NCBI RefSeq assembly: GCF_024642105.1
Contig: NZ_JAHEBT010000001.1
Location: 124,001-188,000, forward strand
Reading direction: 5' to 3'
DNA from: Flavobacterium sp.
Lineage (GTDB): Bacteria; Bacteroidota; Bacteroidia; Flavobacteriales; Flavobacteriaceae
DNA length: 64,000 nt
Positions 23,785 through 33,825 of this stretch are shown piece after piece. The notes below the pieces were generated by a model. That model worked only from the letters and a program-made list of their open reading frames with translations. It was not told the origin of the DNA and did no database searches. The position numbers and the translations under genes were made by a program. Position 1 is the first letter of the stretch, and the number at the start of each line of letters is the position of its first letter.

Positions 23785-26205
23785 TTATCTCAAAACAGCA
23801 CCTAGTTCTGTTTCAAAATTCTTCTGTAATTTATTCATAATTTTGTCAATTTGCTCATCGGTTAAGGTTTTTGAGCTATCTTGAATACTAAAGCTTAAGG
23901 CATACGACTTTTTACCTTCGGGTAAGTTTTGTCCTTCGTACACATCAAACAAATCAATATTTTTCAATAATGATTTTTCAGTTTGTTTTGCAATAGTATA
24001 AATACTCTCGTAAGTAACAGTTTGGTCAATTAACAATGCTAAATCTCTACGAACTTCAGGGTATTTTGGAATTTCGGCGAATTTAATCTTATTCGAAATT
24101 AATTTCAAAATAGCAGCCCAATTGAAATCAGCATAGAATACTTCTTGTTTGATTCCGAAGTGTTTTAGTATTGATTTCTTTACAACTCCTATTTCGACTA
24201 TAGTATCTTTTCCTAAACTAACAGCAATTCCTTCAGAAAAAACATCCGACGTTAACGGTTGGTTTTGTGTTTTCTGAATTCCTAATCGTTCTAGAACAGC
24301 ATTTACATATCCTTTGAACAAAAAGAAATCAGTTGGTTTTTGGCTAGTTGTCCAAGTTTCTTGATTTCTATTTCCGGTAAGGAAAAGCGTTAAATGTTTT
24401 TTCTCTTCATATCCAGAAGGGTAGTTGTGGTATGTTTTTCCGAATTCAAATAATTTTAAATCGGTATTCTTTCTATTAATATTATACGAAATCGCTTCTA
24501 ATCCAGAGAATAATAATGATTGGCGCATGGTTGCTAAATCGCTACTCAACGGATTTAACATAGTTACATTATGTTCTTCTTTCAACATTTCAGAAAGCTG
24601 AATGTAATTGGCTGTGGTCAAAGAGTTGGCCATCATTTCGTGAAATCCTTGCGAATTCAATTGAGTAGCCACCACATTTTGTATCTTATAATCTTCTGTT
24701 CTTGGTGAATTAGCAACTGTAGCGTTTACCTTATTGGAGAATTTAATGTTATTATATCCATATACTCGAAGGATTTCTTCAATAACATCAATTTCTCGCT
24801 GTACATCTACGCGGTAAGCCGGAATAGTTAATCCTAATCCCGAATCTGAAACGCTATTTACTTTGATATCTAAAGAAACTAATATCTTTTTGATAATGTC
24901 TTTCGAGATTTCTTGACCAATAATTTTAGCTACTTTGTTAAAGTTTAAGAAAACACTAAAATTTTCTACTTTTTTAGGATATACATCAATTACATCCGAT
25001 GTAATTTCGCCACCAGCTACTTCTTGAATTAATAAAGCTGCACGTTTTAAAGCATATTCAGTAATAGAAGGATCAATTCCTCTTTCGAATCGGAAAGAAG
25101 CATCGGTGTTTAGTTGATGTCTTTTGGCCGTTTTACGAACACTTACCGGATTGAAATATGCACTTTCTAAGAAAATAGCATTGGTACTTTCTGAAACCCC
25201 CGATTCTTTTCCTCCAAAAACTCCTGCAATACACAAAGGTCCTTTTTCGTCACAAATCATAATGTCTTCTTCGTGTAAACTTCTTTCTACATCATCAAGT
25301 GTAGTGAATTTAGTTCCTGAAGGTACTGTTTTTACAATCACTTTACCGCTAATTTTAGCAGCATCAAAAGCGTGAAGTGGTTGTCCTAATTCGTGTAATA
25401 CATAATTAGTAACATCAACAATATTGTTTTTTGGATTTAAACCAATAGATTTCAAACGGTTTTGTAACCAAGCAGGAGATGGTTTTACCGTAATTCCTGA
25501 AATAGTTACTCCGCAGTATCTTGGAACCAATTTACTTTCTTTAACGTCAATGTCAATTTTCAAGGTACGCTTGTCTACTCTGAAATTGCTTACGGAAGGA
25601 GTGATCAATTCTACGTTTGCACCACTTTGAAGCATTCCAGCTCTTAAATCACGAGCTGTACCTAAGTGACTCATTGCGTCTGCACGATTGGGAGTTAATC
25701 CAATTTCGAATACTTCATCATTTTCAATTTTAAAAACGGTAGCTGCAGGAGTACCTGGTTGCAGTGATGAGTCTAAAACCATAATTCCATCATGGCTAGT
25801 ACCAAGACCAATTTCGTCCTCAGCACAAATCATCCCGTGACTTTCTTGTCCGCGAATTTTTCCTTTTTTAATTGTAAATGCTTCTCCTTCTTTATCGTAC
25901 AAAATGGTTCCTATAGTGGCTACAGGTACTTTTTGTCCTGCCGCTACATTACTAGCACCGCATACAATTTGAACTGGAGTTCCGTCGCCTAAATCTACGG
26001 TAGTTACTTTTAGTCTGTCTGCATCAGGGTGAGGAGCACAAGTTAAAACGTGTCCGACTACAATTCCTTCTAAGCCACCTTTTACCGATTGGTATTTTTC
26101 AACCACTTCCACTTCTAAACCTAAATCGGTTAATAAAGCTGCGGTTTCTTCTGATTGCCAATCTATTTTAATAAACTGTTTTATCCAGTTGTACGATATT
26201 TTCAT
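23785..26205 (-). CDS. pheT: phenylalanine--tRNA ligase beta subunit
   Basis: PheT pairs with PheS to charge tRNA-Phe. The 806 residues have the bacterial layout: N-terminal helical B1 and EMAP-like tRNA-binding domain (VVGHVLTCAPHPDADRLKVTTVDLG, about residues 45-150), the B3/B4 editing domain (PRYCGVTISGI... FRFERGIDP), the B5 domain (about 400-475), the core pseudo-catalytic domain, and the C-terminal FDX-ACB domain (PKYPEVRRDLALLID to the end). PheS is not in the window. Its own promoter TATATTTG lies 22 bases upstream, and it ends at the shared palindromic terminator. Confidence 0.97.
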   Translation of the reverse strand: MKISYNWIKQFIKIDWQSEETAALLTDLGLEVEVVEKYQSVKGGLEGIVVGHVLTCAPHPDADRLKVTTVDLGDGTPVQIVCGASNVAAGQKVPVATIGTILYDKEGEAFTIKKGKIRGQESHGMICAEDEIGLGTSHDGIMVLDSSLQPGTPAATVFKIENDEVFEIGLTPNRADAMSHLGTARDLRAGMLQSGANVELITPSVSNFRVDKRTLKIDIDVKESKLVPRYCGVTISGITVKPSPAWLQNRLKSIGLNPKNNIVDVTNYVLHELGQPLHAFDAAKISGKVIVKTVPSGTKFTTLDDVERSLHEEDIMICDEKGPLCIAGVFGGKESGVSESTNAIFLESAYFNPVSVRKTAKRHQLNTDASFRFERGIDPSITEYALKRAALLIQEVAGGEITSDVIDVYPKKVENFSVFLNFNKVAKIIGQEISKDIIKKILVSLDIKVNSVSDSGLGLTIPAYRVDVQREIDVIEEILRVYGYNNIKFSNKVNATVANSPRTEDYKIQNVVATQLNSQGFHEMMANSLTTANYIQLSEMLKEEHNVTMLNPLSSDLATMRQSLLFSGLEAISYNINRKNTDLKLFEFGKTYHNYPSGYEEKKHLTLFLTGNRNQETWTTSQKPTDFFLFKGYVNAVLERLGIQKTQNQPLTSDVFSEGIAVSLGKDTIVEIGVVKKSILKHFGIKQEVFYADFNWAAILKLISNKIKFAEIPKYPEVRRDLALLIDQTVTYESIYTIAKQTEKSLLKNIDLFDVYEGQNLPEGKKSYALSFSIQDSSKTLTDEQIDKIMNKLQKNFETELGAVLR

Positions 26206-26226
26206 TTTGAATTATTTTCAGGTTTG

Positions 26227-26234
26227 CAAATATA
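26227..26234 (-). promoter_or_regulatory. -7 element TATATTTG upstream of pheT
   Basis: The minus strand TATATTTG matches the Bacteroidota -7 consensus, 22 bases before the pheT ATG. Confidence 0.6.
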
Positions 26235-26315
26235 AGGATTGCAGATTGGAGTAGGAAACAATTTTTTTGATTTTTAAAAGTCTTTCGTATTACTTGAAAC
26301 AATTATTTTTTTCTT

Positions 26316-27332
26316 TTAATTATTCTTTTTAAGAAAAGGAATCAAGCCACCAAAATATACTTTTTGGTCGTCATAAAAGTCCATGTGACTTCCTTTTGGA
26401 CAAAATAAATAGGTGCCATTTTGTACTAATTTCGACATTGCTGACATGTGTTTTGGATCCATGGTATCGTATTTAGCTCCAATAACTAAAGTAGGAATTG
26501 TGATGTTTTTTAAATCGGCTTTTCTATCCCATTTTTCTAATTTTCCAGAGATTCCAAATTCACTCGGACCTTGCATCGTCACATATAATGATTGATTCAT
26601 TTTCGCAAAAGAGCGATTCACCGGTTCTGGCCAATCTTTTGCAGGAAAACGAAGAATATGTTTTTCGTAAAAATTAGGAATTAACAATTCCATATAACGT
26701 GGATTAGAAAAATCTTTCGCTGCTTCAATTTGGTTGAGTTCAGCCAATACTTTCGGATTTATTTGCTTGGCTAATACTTCATCAGCATATTTACCATATT
26801 CGGGACAGCTTGACATCATATTAGAAATAATCAATCCTTTCATATTATGTTGGTATTTCAGTGCATATTCCATGGCTAAAATCCCTCCCCAAGAATGGCC
26901 TAACATAAAGAAATTTGATGAATCTAAATTCAACGCTTTTCTAACTTGTTCCACTTCTTCTACATAGCGCCCTAAATCCCAAAGCGCTACATCATTCGGA
27001 TTATCAGAGTTTCCACAACCCAATTGATCGTAATAAATAATTTCAATTCCTTCAGCAGGTAGGAAATTTTCAAAACATTCAAAATACTCGTGAGTGGCAC
27101 CCGGACCACCGTTAAGAAGGAGTAATTTAATTTTAGGATTGTTTCCAATACGTTTGGTCCAAACGTTAAAAGTGCCTTTTGGAGTCGTAATAGGAATAAC
27201 TTTTATTCCGCCATTTTGAATACTATCAGTTGTTTTTTCAAAATAAACAGATTGATTTTCAACAGTTCCTTTTTGACAAGAAGTAAAAAATGTAAGTGTT
27301 AAAACTAAAATAATTTTAGCGATAGTTTTCAT
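26316..27332 (-). CDS. proline iminopeptidase-like alpha/beta hydrolase, lipoprotein
   Basis: A 338-residue S33-type hydrolase. The lipobox LTFFTSCQKG near residue 19 predicts a lipoprotein. The oxyanion loop LLNGGPGATHEYFE is the HGGPG-type motif with Asn in place of His, the nucleophile elbow is GHSWGG, the acid lies in IGAKYDTMDP and the His in KGSHMDFYDD. The strings YYDQLGCGNSD and the GHSWGG elbow are typical of prolyl aminopeptidases, which remove N-terminal proline from peptides. It would act in the periplasm or at the cell surface. It is 18 bases downstream of the bestrophin gene and may share its transcript. Confidence 0.9.
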   Translation of the reverse strand: MKTIAKIILVLTLTFFTSCQKGTVENQSVYFEKTTDSIQNGGIKVIPITTPKGTFNVWTKRIGNNPKIKLLLLNGGPGATHEYFECFENFLPAEGIEIIYYDQLGCGNSDNPNDVALWDLGRYVEEVEQVRKALNLDSSNFFMLGHSWGGILAMEYALKYQHNMKGLIISNMMSSCPEYGKYADEVLAKQINPKVLAELNQIEAAKDFSNPRYMELLIPNFYEKHILRFPAKDWPEPVNRSFAKMNQSLYVTMQGPSEFGISGKLEKWDRKADLKNITIPTLVIGAKYDTMDPKHMSAMSKLVQNGTYLFCPKGSHMDFYDDQKVYFGGLIPFLKKNN

Positions 27333-27349
27333 AGGATTAAGTATAAGTT

Positions 27350-28213
27350 TTATAAAATTTCTTCGATATGTTTTTTGATATTTTCTGTTATTTTCTTTGT
27401 TGGCAAATCATTAGCATCTTCTCCAAATGGATCTTCGATTTCTTCTGCAATTAATTCTAAACTAGCTAAAACATAGAATATAAAAACGACCACTGGTACA
27501 ACATAATATCCTAAACTAAATACATAGCCAAAGGGCAAAGTCAATACATAAATGAAAATGAATTTTTTTATGAATGCGCTATAAGAATAGGGTATAGGGG
27601 TATTTTTTATTCTCTCGCAAGCACCACAAATATCGGTAAACGATTGTAATTCGTTATTGATTATAATTAATTGATTTCCAGATATTTTTTTAGATAAATA
27701 CAAATTGTTTACTTTCATAAATAATTTATTGGCGACTTGATTCGGACGGTGTTTGTGATGATCGATTTCTAAATCAACATCATCAAATAATTGCTTGCCT
27801 GTATCACTATCATTCAAATGTTTTCTCAAAATCGAAGCGTAGTGTGGAATCATTTTTCTAAAATAAGCTCGGTCAGTATCATCCACTAACATAGCATTTA
27901 GTTTGATAGCTAGATTACGGGAACTATTTACCAAACCGCCCCACATTTTTCTTCCTTCCCACCAACGGTCATAAGCAGTGTTAGTTCGGTAAGCTAATAA
28001 TAAAGAAATGACAAAACCTAACATCCCGTGCATCATAGAAATGTTTTTTACATGACTGTCTTCAGGCAAGTGCCAATATTCAATTTCAAGATAGGCTATG
28101 ATTCCTGAATATATTCCGATAATAATCATTATCGGGATTAATTTTCTAAACGTATCGGCTTTACTAATATGAAATATAAAACTGATCCAATCTTTTGGGT
28201 TGTACGATGTCAT
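27350..28213 (-). CDS. bestrophin family anion channel
   Basis: A 287-residue membrane protein. RTNTAYDRWWEGRKMWGGLVN and the N-terminal WISFIFHISKADTFRKLIP are bestrophin signatures (UPF0187/YneE type). Bacterial bestrophins form pentameric channels in the inner membrane, conducting anions or in some cases cations. Pore-neck segments (GMLGFVISLLLAY) and C-terminal helices (YSAFIKKFIFIYVLTLPFGY) are visible, and the conserved acidic stretch EEIEDPFGEDANDL, equivalent to the calcium-clasp region, lies near the C-terminus. The start is 9 bases after the TolC stop, on the same strand as the efflux operon. Confidence 0.92.
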   Translation of the reverse strand: MTSYNPKDWISFIFHISKADTFRKLIPIMIIIGIYSGIIAYLEIEYWHLPEDSHVKNISMMHGMLGFVISLLLAYRTNTAYDRWWEGRKMWGGLVNSSRNLAIKLNAMLVDDTDRAYFRKMIPHYASILRKHLNDSDTGKQLFDDVDLEIDHHKHRPNQVANKLFMKVNNLYLSKKISGNQLIIINNELQSFTDICGACERIKNTPIPYSYSAFIKKFIFIYVLTLPFGYVFSLGYYVVPVVVFIFYVLASLELIAEEIEDPFGEDANDLPTKKITENIKKHIEEIL

Positions 28214-28222
28214 TGGGATGAT

Positions 28223-29533
28223 TTAATTTAGGTTGATAATTCCAGCCAATTCTTTTAATGCGATTTCAGATAATTTAGCTTGAAACTGCGCATTACTATT
28301 GCGTACTTTGGCATTCACATAATTCAATTGAGCAGTTCTAAATTCTAGGGTAGTAATAGTACCAATCTTGAATTTATCTAAGGTAATGGCTAAATTTTGT
28401 TTGGCAATTGCTTCATTTTTTTCTTCTAAACTAATCAATTCTAAATTAGTTATATAGGTTTGAAATGAAGTGGCTAATTGCGATTGTAAAGCTAAATTTT
28501 GCTGCTCGATGGTTAATTTAGAGTTGTCAATTTGTAATTGAGCAATTTTTTCATTTCTATTTTGCGCAAACCCGTCAAATACATTCAATGCGGCACTAAA
28601 TCCATAATTCAATCCTTTAGCCGAGGTTGCCGTAGCAAAACCCAGACTAGCTTGTGTTTCCGATAAATTGTAACCTGTATTTAATCGAACTGTTGGATAT
28701 CTATTGGCCTTAACTTGTTTCAATTGTAATTCAGCAACTTTTAATGCAATAATTTGCGCTTCTAATTGAGGGTTTTGTTTTTCAGCTAAAGCAGTTAATT
28801 CGTTTAGAACTAAAGCAGCATCGACCTTAATAGCATCAATTACTTTGAAATTTGTTTTTGTATCTCGAGCCAAAATTTGATTGAATAGAATTTTAGTATT
28901 GGCATACAAATCTTTTTGTCTTAGTAGCGCAACCTTATCAGTATTCAAATCTACTTGTGCATTCAAGACTTCTAATTTAGAGGCTTTCCCGATAATAAAT
29001 CGGTTTTGTGCCAAGGCCAAGCGTTGGTTCGAAATCACAATCGTAGAATCTAAGGCTTCCAATTGCTGTTGTTGTTGTACCAAATCAAAATAAGTACTCG
29101 TTACAGCACTAATTTTGGTCAAAATAGTTTGCTTCAACTGCGCTTCGCCTAATTTTTGTAGTTCTTTCAGTTGGTCTAATTTGGCAAACATTTTGAATCC
29201 GTCAAATACCGTCCAATCTAAATTAACGCCGTAATTCAAACTGTTATTTTTGGCATTGTCCAATGAATTGACAACCCCACTTTGTAAAGTTTGTGAGCTA
29301 TTTTGAACGCGATTATTAGCAGCAACTGTTGCTGAGACAACAGGCAACATTCCGGCATTGCCAACCGCTACATTGGTGGTATTGATTAGTGAATTATTTG
29401 AGGCAATTTTTATTTCGTAATTGTTCTCTAAAGCTAGTTTTACGGCGCTTTCAAGTGTTAAAATTTCTTGTGCTTTAGCATTGCTAAAACCTAAAAAAAA
29501 TAAACTAACTATGATGAATTTATAGTGTGTCAT
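28223..29533 (-). CDS. TolC family outer membrane efflux protein
   Basis: A 436-residue outer membrane factor with a signal peptide (FIIVSLFFLGFSNAKAQ). It has two repeated OEP halves with long coiled-coil helices and the heptad-like stretches LEALDSTIVISNQRLALAQNRFIIGKAS and AKQNLAITLDKFKIGTITTLEF, as in TolC. It forms the trimeric exit duct for the RND pump encoded just upstream; the start codon overlaps the pump's stop by four bases (ATGA), so translation is coupled. Substrate is not predictable. Confidence 0.94.
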   Translation of the reverse strand: MTHYKFIIVSLFFLGFSNAKAQEILTLESAVKLALENNYEIKIASNNSLINTTNVAVGNAGMLPVVSATVAANNRVQNSSQTLQSGVVNSLDNAKNNSLNYGVNLDWTVFDGFKMFAKLDQLKELQKLGEAQLKQTILTKISAVTSTYFDLVQQQQQLEALDSTIVISNQRLALAQNRFIIGKASKLEVLNAQVDLNTDKVALLRQKDLYANTKILFNQILARDTKTNFKVIDAIKVDAALVLNELTALAEKQNPQLEAQIIALKVAELQLKQVKANRYPTVRLNTGYNLSETQASLGFATATSAKGLNYGFSAALNVFDGFAQNRNEKIAQLQIDNSKLTIEQQNLALQSQLATSFQTYITNLELISLEEKNEAIAKQNLAITLDKFKIGTITTLEFRTAQLNYVNAKVRNSNAQFQAKLSEIALKELAGIINLN

Positions 29534-32500
29534 ATTGATTTACTTTCTTGTTCATATTCGTTAATATGATCAAATTCAGGATAATGTTTTCTGGCTTTTG
29601 ACCACATTAGATATAAGGCTGGAATAACGAATAAAGTCAAAACTAATGAGAAGACAGTTCCGCCAACTATAACCACTCCCATTCCGATTCTACTGTTAGA
29701 AGCAGCACCAAGCGATAAAGCAATTGGTAAAGCACCTAAAGCAATGGCTAAACTCGTCATTAAGATAGGACGTAGACGGGCTTCTGAAGCTTCCAAAATA
29801 GCTTCTAACTTAGGTTTTCCCTGCTCGCGTAATTGATTCGCAAATTCCACAATTAAGATTCCATTTTTGGTTACCAAACCAATTAACATCACGGTTCCAA
29901 TTTGGCTGAAGATATTCCAAGTTTGATTGAATAACCACAACGAAAATAACGCTCCAGCAACGGCCATTGGTACGGTTAAAATAATGATGAAAGGATCCAC
30001 AAAACTTTCAAATTGTGCTGCAAGAATCAAGAATATTAATACTAATGCTAATCCAAATGCAAAAGAAGTATTGGAACTACTTTCGACAAAATCTCTTGAT
30101 TCTCCACCTAAATCTGTGGTAAAGGAATCGTCTAAGACTTTGGCTTTGATTTCATCCATAGCTTCGATTCCGTCACTAATACTTTTTCCTGGAGCTAATC
30201 CAGCCGAAACAGTAGCCGACATGTATCTATTATTATGGTACAATTGTGGCGGATTACTTTGTTCTTCAATTGCAATCACATTGTCCATTTGAATTAACTC
30301 TCCTTTGTTGTTTTTAACATACATCGAAGTCAAATCCAAAGGTTTTGCACGATCATTTTTTTCAAACTGACCAATCACTTGGTATTGTTTCCCGTTGCGA
30401 ATAAAATAACCAAAACGCTGCCCACTTAATGAAAGTTGCAATGTTTGTGCTACATCGATAACAGAAATGCCTAAACTCTCTGCTTTTTCTCTATCAATAG
30501 TAACATTGATTTCGGGTTTGTTGAATTTTAAATTCACATCGGTAGTAGAGAAAGTTTCGTTTTTAGCTGCTTCTTCCATAAACAATGGAATTTTCTCTCT
30601 TAATTTTTCAAAATTCGGAGCCTGAATAATGTACTGAATCGGTAAGCCACCACGTCTGTTTACCGCAATAGTGGGTTGTTCAATTACAGCTGTTTTTGCC
30701 TCAGAATAGTTATTGGTCCATTTGGTTACTTTTTCAGCGATTTCTTTTTGAGTACTTTTTCTTTCGTTAGGATCTACCAATGAAATTCTAATAAACCCAC
30801 TGTTTACAGAAGAAGCATTGAAGCCAGGGGAAGTAATAACAAGGGCTACTTTTTTTTCAGGGATAGAATCATCAACTAATTGAGATAATTCTTGCATGAA
30901 TTTATCTGTATATTCATAAGAAGCACCTTCTGGGGTGGTGGTTCGTATTACCATCCCGCTTCGATCATCATAAGGTGCAGTTTCTTTTTTTAACAAATTG
31001 AAAAATAAATAAATCAATCCGAAACAAGCTATTAAAATGGGAAAGCTTAACCATTTCTTTTTCATGAAGCGTTCCAAAGCATTAGCATAACCCGTATTCA
31101 ATTGTTGGAAATACGGCTCGGTGAGATTGTAGAATTTGGATTTTTCTTGTTTTCCACCTTTCATTAAATAGGCGTTCAACATTGGCGTAAGCGTTAATGA
31201 TACAAAAGCCGAGACCAATACGGCAGCCCCAATGACTACTCCAAATTCCCGAAACAAGCGTCCTACAAATCCTTCTAAGAAAATTACGGGTAAGAATACC
31301 GCTGCCAGAGTGATAGAAATCGAAATTACCGCAAAAAAGATTTCGTTTGATCCTTTGATAGCGGCTTCGATAGGAGACATGCCTTCTTCTACTTTTTTGA
31401 AGATATTTTCAGTGACTACAATTCCGTCATCGACCACTAATCCTGTGGCTAAAACAATAGCCAGTAAAGTCAATACATTGATAGAGAACCCAAATAACCA
31501 CATGATAAAAAATGTAGCGATTAAGGATACTGGAATATCAATCAAAGGGCGGAAGGCAATAGCCCAATCTCTAAAGAATAAATAGATAATCAAAACCACC
31601 AACAAGATTGAAATACCTAATGTTTCGGCTACTTCAATCACGGATTGTTTTACAAAAATCGTATTATCAATAACAATGTTTAAGTGAATGTCTTTCGGTA
31701 AATCGTTTTTAAATCGTTGGTACTCTTTGTAAAACGCCGTTGCAATATCCAAATAGTTGGCACCTGGGCGAGGTACAATAGCTACACCCACCAAAGGAAC
31801 ACCTGATTGCGTCATATTAGTTTCTACATTTTCAGGTCCAATCTCGGCTTTACCAATATCGCTAAAACGAACAATTTTTTCTCCTTCTGAACGAATGATG
31901 ATATTATTGAATTCTTCGGGTTTGGACAAATTACCAATGGTTCTAACCGTTAACTCGGTATTGGCACCGGTGATTTTTCCTGAAGGTAATTCTACATTTT
32001 GTTTGCTTAACGCATTTCGAACTTCAGAAACGGTGCAACCGTAAGAAGCCAATTTTACAGGGTCAATCCACAAACGCATGGCGTATCTTTTTTGTCCCCA
32101 AATTTGGATACCACTCACACCCGGAATGGTTTCCAAACGCTGCCCAATTACGTTTTCGGCAAAATCACTTAATTCCAATTCGTTTCTCGAATCACTTTGT
32201 ATCGTCATCGAAATGATAGCGTCACTATTAGCATCTGCTTTAGACACTACAGGTGGTGCATCAATGTCTTGTGGCAAACTACGTGTAGCTTGTGATACTT
32301 TATCTCGAACGTCATTGGCTGCTTCTTCTAAATCTTTGTCTAAGTTAAATTCAACGGTAATATTACTACTTCCTTGAATACTGGAAGAAGTAACGTTACG
32401 AATGCCGTCAATAGAGTTAATGGCTTTTTCTAATGGCTCCGTAATTTGAGATTCAATGATATCAGAATTGGCACCAGTATAATTGGTACGAATAGACACT

Positions 32501-32631
32501 TGTGCAGGATCTATAGAAGGAAATTCTCGAACTCCTAAAAAACTGTAGCCAATCAATCCAAATAAAACAATGGTTAGATTGACAACTATAGTAAATACAG
32601 GTCTTTTTATGCTTAAAGTGGATAAACTCAT
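29530..32631 (-). CDS. efflux RND transporter permease (AcrB-like, HAE family)
   Basis: A 1033-residue inner-membrane proton antiporter. It starts LSIKRPVFTIVVNLTIVLFGL, and the first periplasmic part has IDPAQVSIRTNYTGANSDIIESQITEPLE. The TM4 stretch ATGLVVDDGIVVTENIF carries the adjacent Asp pair used for proton relay (VVDD). The 12-helix, two-large-loop layout and the length of about 1030 match the hydrophobic and amphiphilic efflux (HAE) branch. Together with the adaptor before it and TolC after it, it makes a complete tripartite pump. No dedicated TetR or other regulator lies next to the operon. Confidence 0.96.
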   Translation of the reverse strand: MSLSTLSIKRPVFTIVVNLTIVLFGLIGYSFLGVREFPSIDPAQVSIRTNYTGANSDIIESQITEPLEKAINSIDGIRNVTSSSIQGSSNITVEFNLDKDLEEAANDVRDKVSQATRSLPQDIDAPPVVSKADANSDAIISMTIQSDSRNELELSDFAENVIGQRLETIPGVSGIQIWGQKRYAMRLWIDPVKLASYGCTVSEVRNALSKQNVELPSGKITGANTELTVRTIGNLSKPEEFNNIIIRSEGEKIVRFSDIGKAEIGPENVETNMTQSGVPLVGVAIVPRPGANYLDIATAFYKEYQRFKNDLPKDIHLNIVIDNTIFVKQSVIEVAETLGISILLVVLIIYLFFRDWAIAFRPLIDIPVSLIATFFIMWLFGFSINVLTLLAIVLATGLVVDDGIVVTENIFKKVEEGMSPIEAAIKGSNEIFFAVISISITLAAVFLPVIFLEGFVGRLFREFGVVIGAAVLVSAFVSLTLTPMLNAYLMKGGKQEKSKFYNLTEPYFQQLNTGYANALERFMKKKWLSFPILIACFGLIYLFFNLLKKETAPYDDRSGMVIRTTTPEGASYEYTDKFMQELSQLVDDSIPEKKVALVITSPGFNASSVNSGFIRISLVDPNERKSTQKEIAEKVTKWTNNYSEAKTAVIEQPTIAVNRRGGLPIQYIIQAPNFEKLREKIPLFMEEAAKNETFSTTDVNLKFNKPEINVTIDREKAESLGISVIDVAQTLQLSLSGQRFGYFIRNGKQYQVIGQFEKNDRAKPLDLTSMYVKNNKGELIQMDNVIAIEEQSNPPQLYHNNRYMSATVSAGLAPGKSISDGIEAMDEIKAKVLDDSFTTDLGGESRDFVESSSNTSFAFGLALVLIFLILAAQFESFVDPFIIILTVPMAVAGALFSLWLFNQTWNIFSQIGTVMLIGLVTKNGILIVEFANQLREQGKPKLEAILEASEARLRPILMTSLAIALGALPIALSLGAASNSRIGMGVVIVGGTVFSLVLTLFVIPALYLMWSKARKHYPEFDHINEYEQESKSI

Positions 32632-32672
32632 GTGTGTTTTTTTAAGAAAAGTAAATTAGTTTTTCCGTGCTT

Positions 32673-33728
32673 TTATTTAATTTTTACTACAATAGGCGCT
32701 TCGTCTTTTAACGACATTACTCCTGAAGTCAATACCGTATCACCTACTTTTAAACCTGAGAGCACTAAAATAGAAGCATCGGTTCGTGTAGCGGTTTCTA
32801 CCATTACTTCTTTCGCCATTCCTTTATTAGCAATAAATACTTTTTTACCGTCTTGTACTGGAATAATCGCTTCCGTTGGGATAACTACGGCATCTTTGAT
32901 AATATCCAAAGGTAATTGCACATCTGCAAAAGTTCCAGGCAATAACTTACCGTCTTTATTGTCTGCCAAAGCACGCACTTTTAAAGTTCTAGTTGCAATC
33001 TCCACTTCGGGTTCAATAGCATAGATTTTAGCCGAATAAGATTGGTTAGAACCCGTTACTTTGAAGGTAATCGTGGCGTTCTTTTTTACTTGCGAAGCAT
33101 ATTTCTCAGGAATAGAAAAAGTGATTTTTAGTTGACCACTATTCACCAACTTGGCTACCAAAAGAGTAGGAGTAACGTAAGTCCCTGGCGAAATAGAACG
33201 CAATCCAATCTTTCCCGAAAAAGGCGCACGTACCGAAGTTTTCTCAATTTGTGCTTGAATCAATTGACTTTGTGCTTTCGCAGATTGATAATCAGCGCGT
33301 GCTACATCATATTCTTCTTGGCTAATCGCTTCTTTTTGCAATAACAATTTGGCTCTTCTTTCATTTTCAGAAGCTAAACTTTCTTTGGTTTTAGCTTGAG
33401 CCAATTGCGCTTTCAGTTCAATATCGTTCACTTTGAATAACACTTGACCTTTAGACACATTACTTCCTTCTTGGAAATAGATGTTTTTTACAATTCCTGA
33501 AACTTCAGAACGAATCTCCACTTGTTCATTGGCCTCAATCGAACCCGAAAGAGCTAGATTATTGTCGAATGTTTGTAAATGAACAATTGTTCCACTCACC
33601 GTAATCGGCTGTTTGTCTTTTTCTTTGTCTTTAGGACCTTTGCTATCGCTATTTTTTGTAATTCGGTAACCAATTAAGCCAACTAATCCTATTAGTAATA
33701 AGGAGTAAACGAGAGTTTTTATTTTCAT
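32673..33728 (-). CDS. efflux RND periplasmic adaptor subunit
   Basis: A 351-residue membrane fusion protein with an N-terminal hydrophobic anchor (LVYSLLLIGLVGLIGYRIT). The lipoyl half-motifs SGIVKNIYFQEGSNVSKGQVLFKVND and VRAPFSGKIGLRSISPGTYVTP flank a short helical hairpin (residues about 115-160). Beta-barrel and membrane-proximal domains follow (LLPGTFADVQLPL). It bridges the RND permease and TolC, and is the first gene of the operon, with the promoter element TAAATTTG 34 bases upstream and a 41-base gap to the pump gene. Confidence 0.95.
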   Translation of the reverse strand: MKIKTLVYSLLLIGLVGLIGYRITKNSDSKGPKDKEKDKQPITVSGTIVHLQTFDNNLALSGSIEANEQVEIRSEVSGIVKNIYFQEGSNVSKGQVLFKVNDIELKAQLAQAKTKESLASENERRAKLLLQKEAISQEEYDVARADYQSAKAQSQLIQAQIEKTSVRAPFSGKIGLRSISPGTYVTPTLLVAKLVNSGQLKITFSIPEKYASQVKKNATITFKVTGSNQSYSAKIYAIEPEVEIATRTLKVRALADNKDGKLLPGTFADVQLPLDIIKDAVVIPTEAIIPVQDGKKVFIANKGMAKEVMVETATRTDASILVLSGLKVGDTVLTSGVMSLKDEAPIVVKIK

Positions 33729-33762
33729 AATTTTAATTAAAGTGTCTTAATAACGCAAACGT

Positions 33763-33770
33763 CAAATTTA
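33763..33770 (-). promoter_or_regulatory. -7 element TAAATTTG upstream of the RND operon
   Basis: The minus strand TAAATTTG matches TAnnTTTG, 34 bases before the adaptor ATG and inside the recG-adaptor gap. It is the only promoter seen for the three-gene efflux operon. Confidence 0.55.
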
Positions 33771-33825
33771 GAACTTTGAATTTGATTTTGAACTAACTTG
33801 AAGTTATTATTTTGAGTTGATTATA

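Noticed and set aside
32673-33728. A TetR-type regulator for the RND operon
   Set aside because: Neither side of the operon encodes a DNA-binding regulator; recG and the bestrophin are the neighbours.
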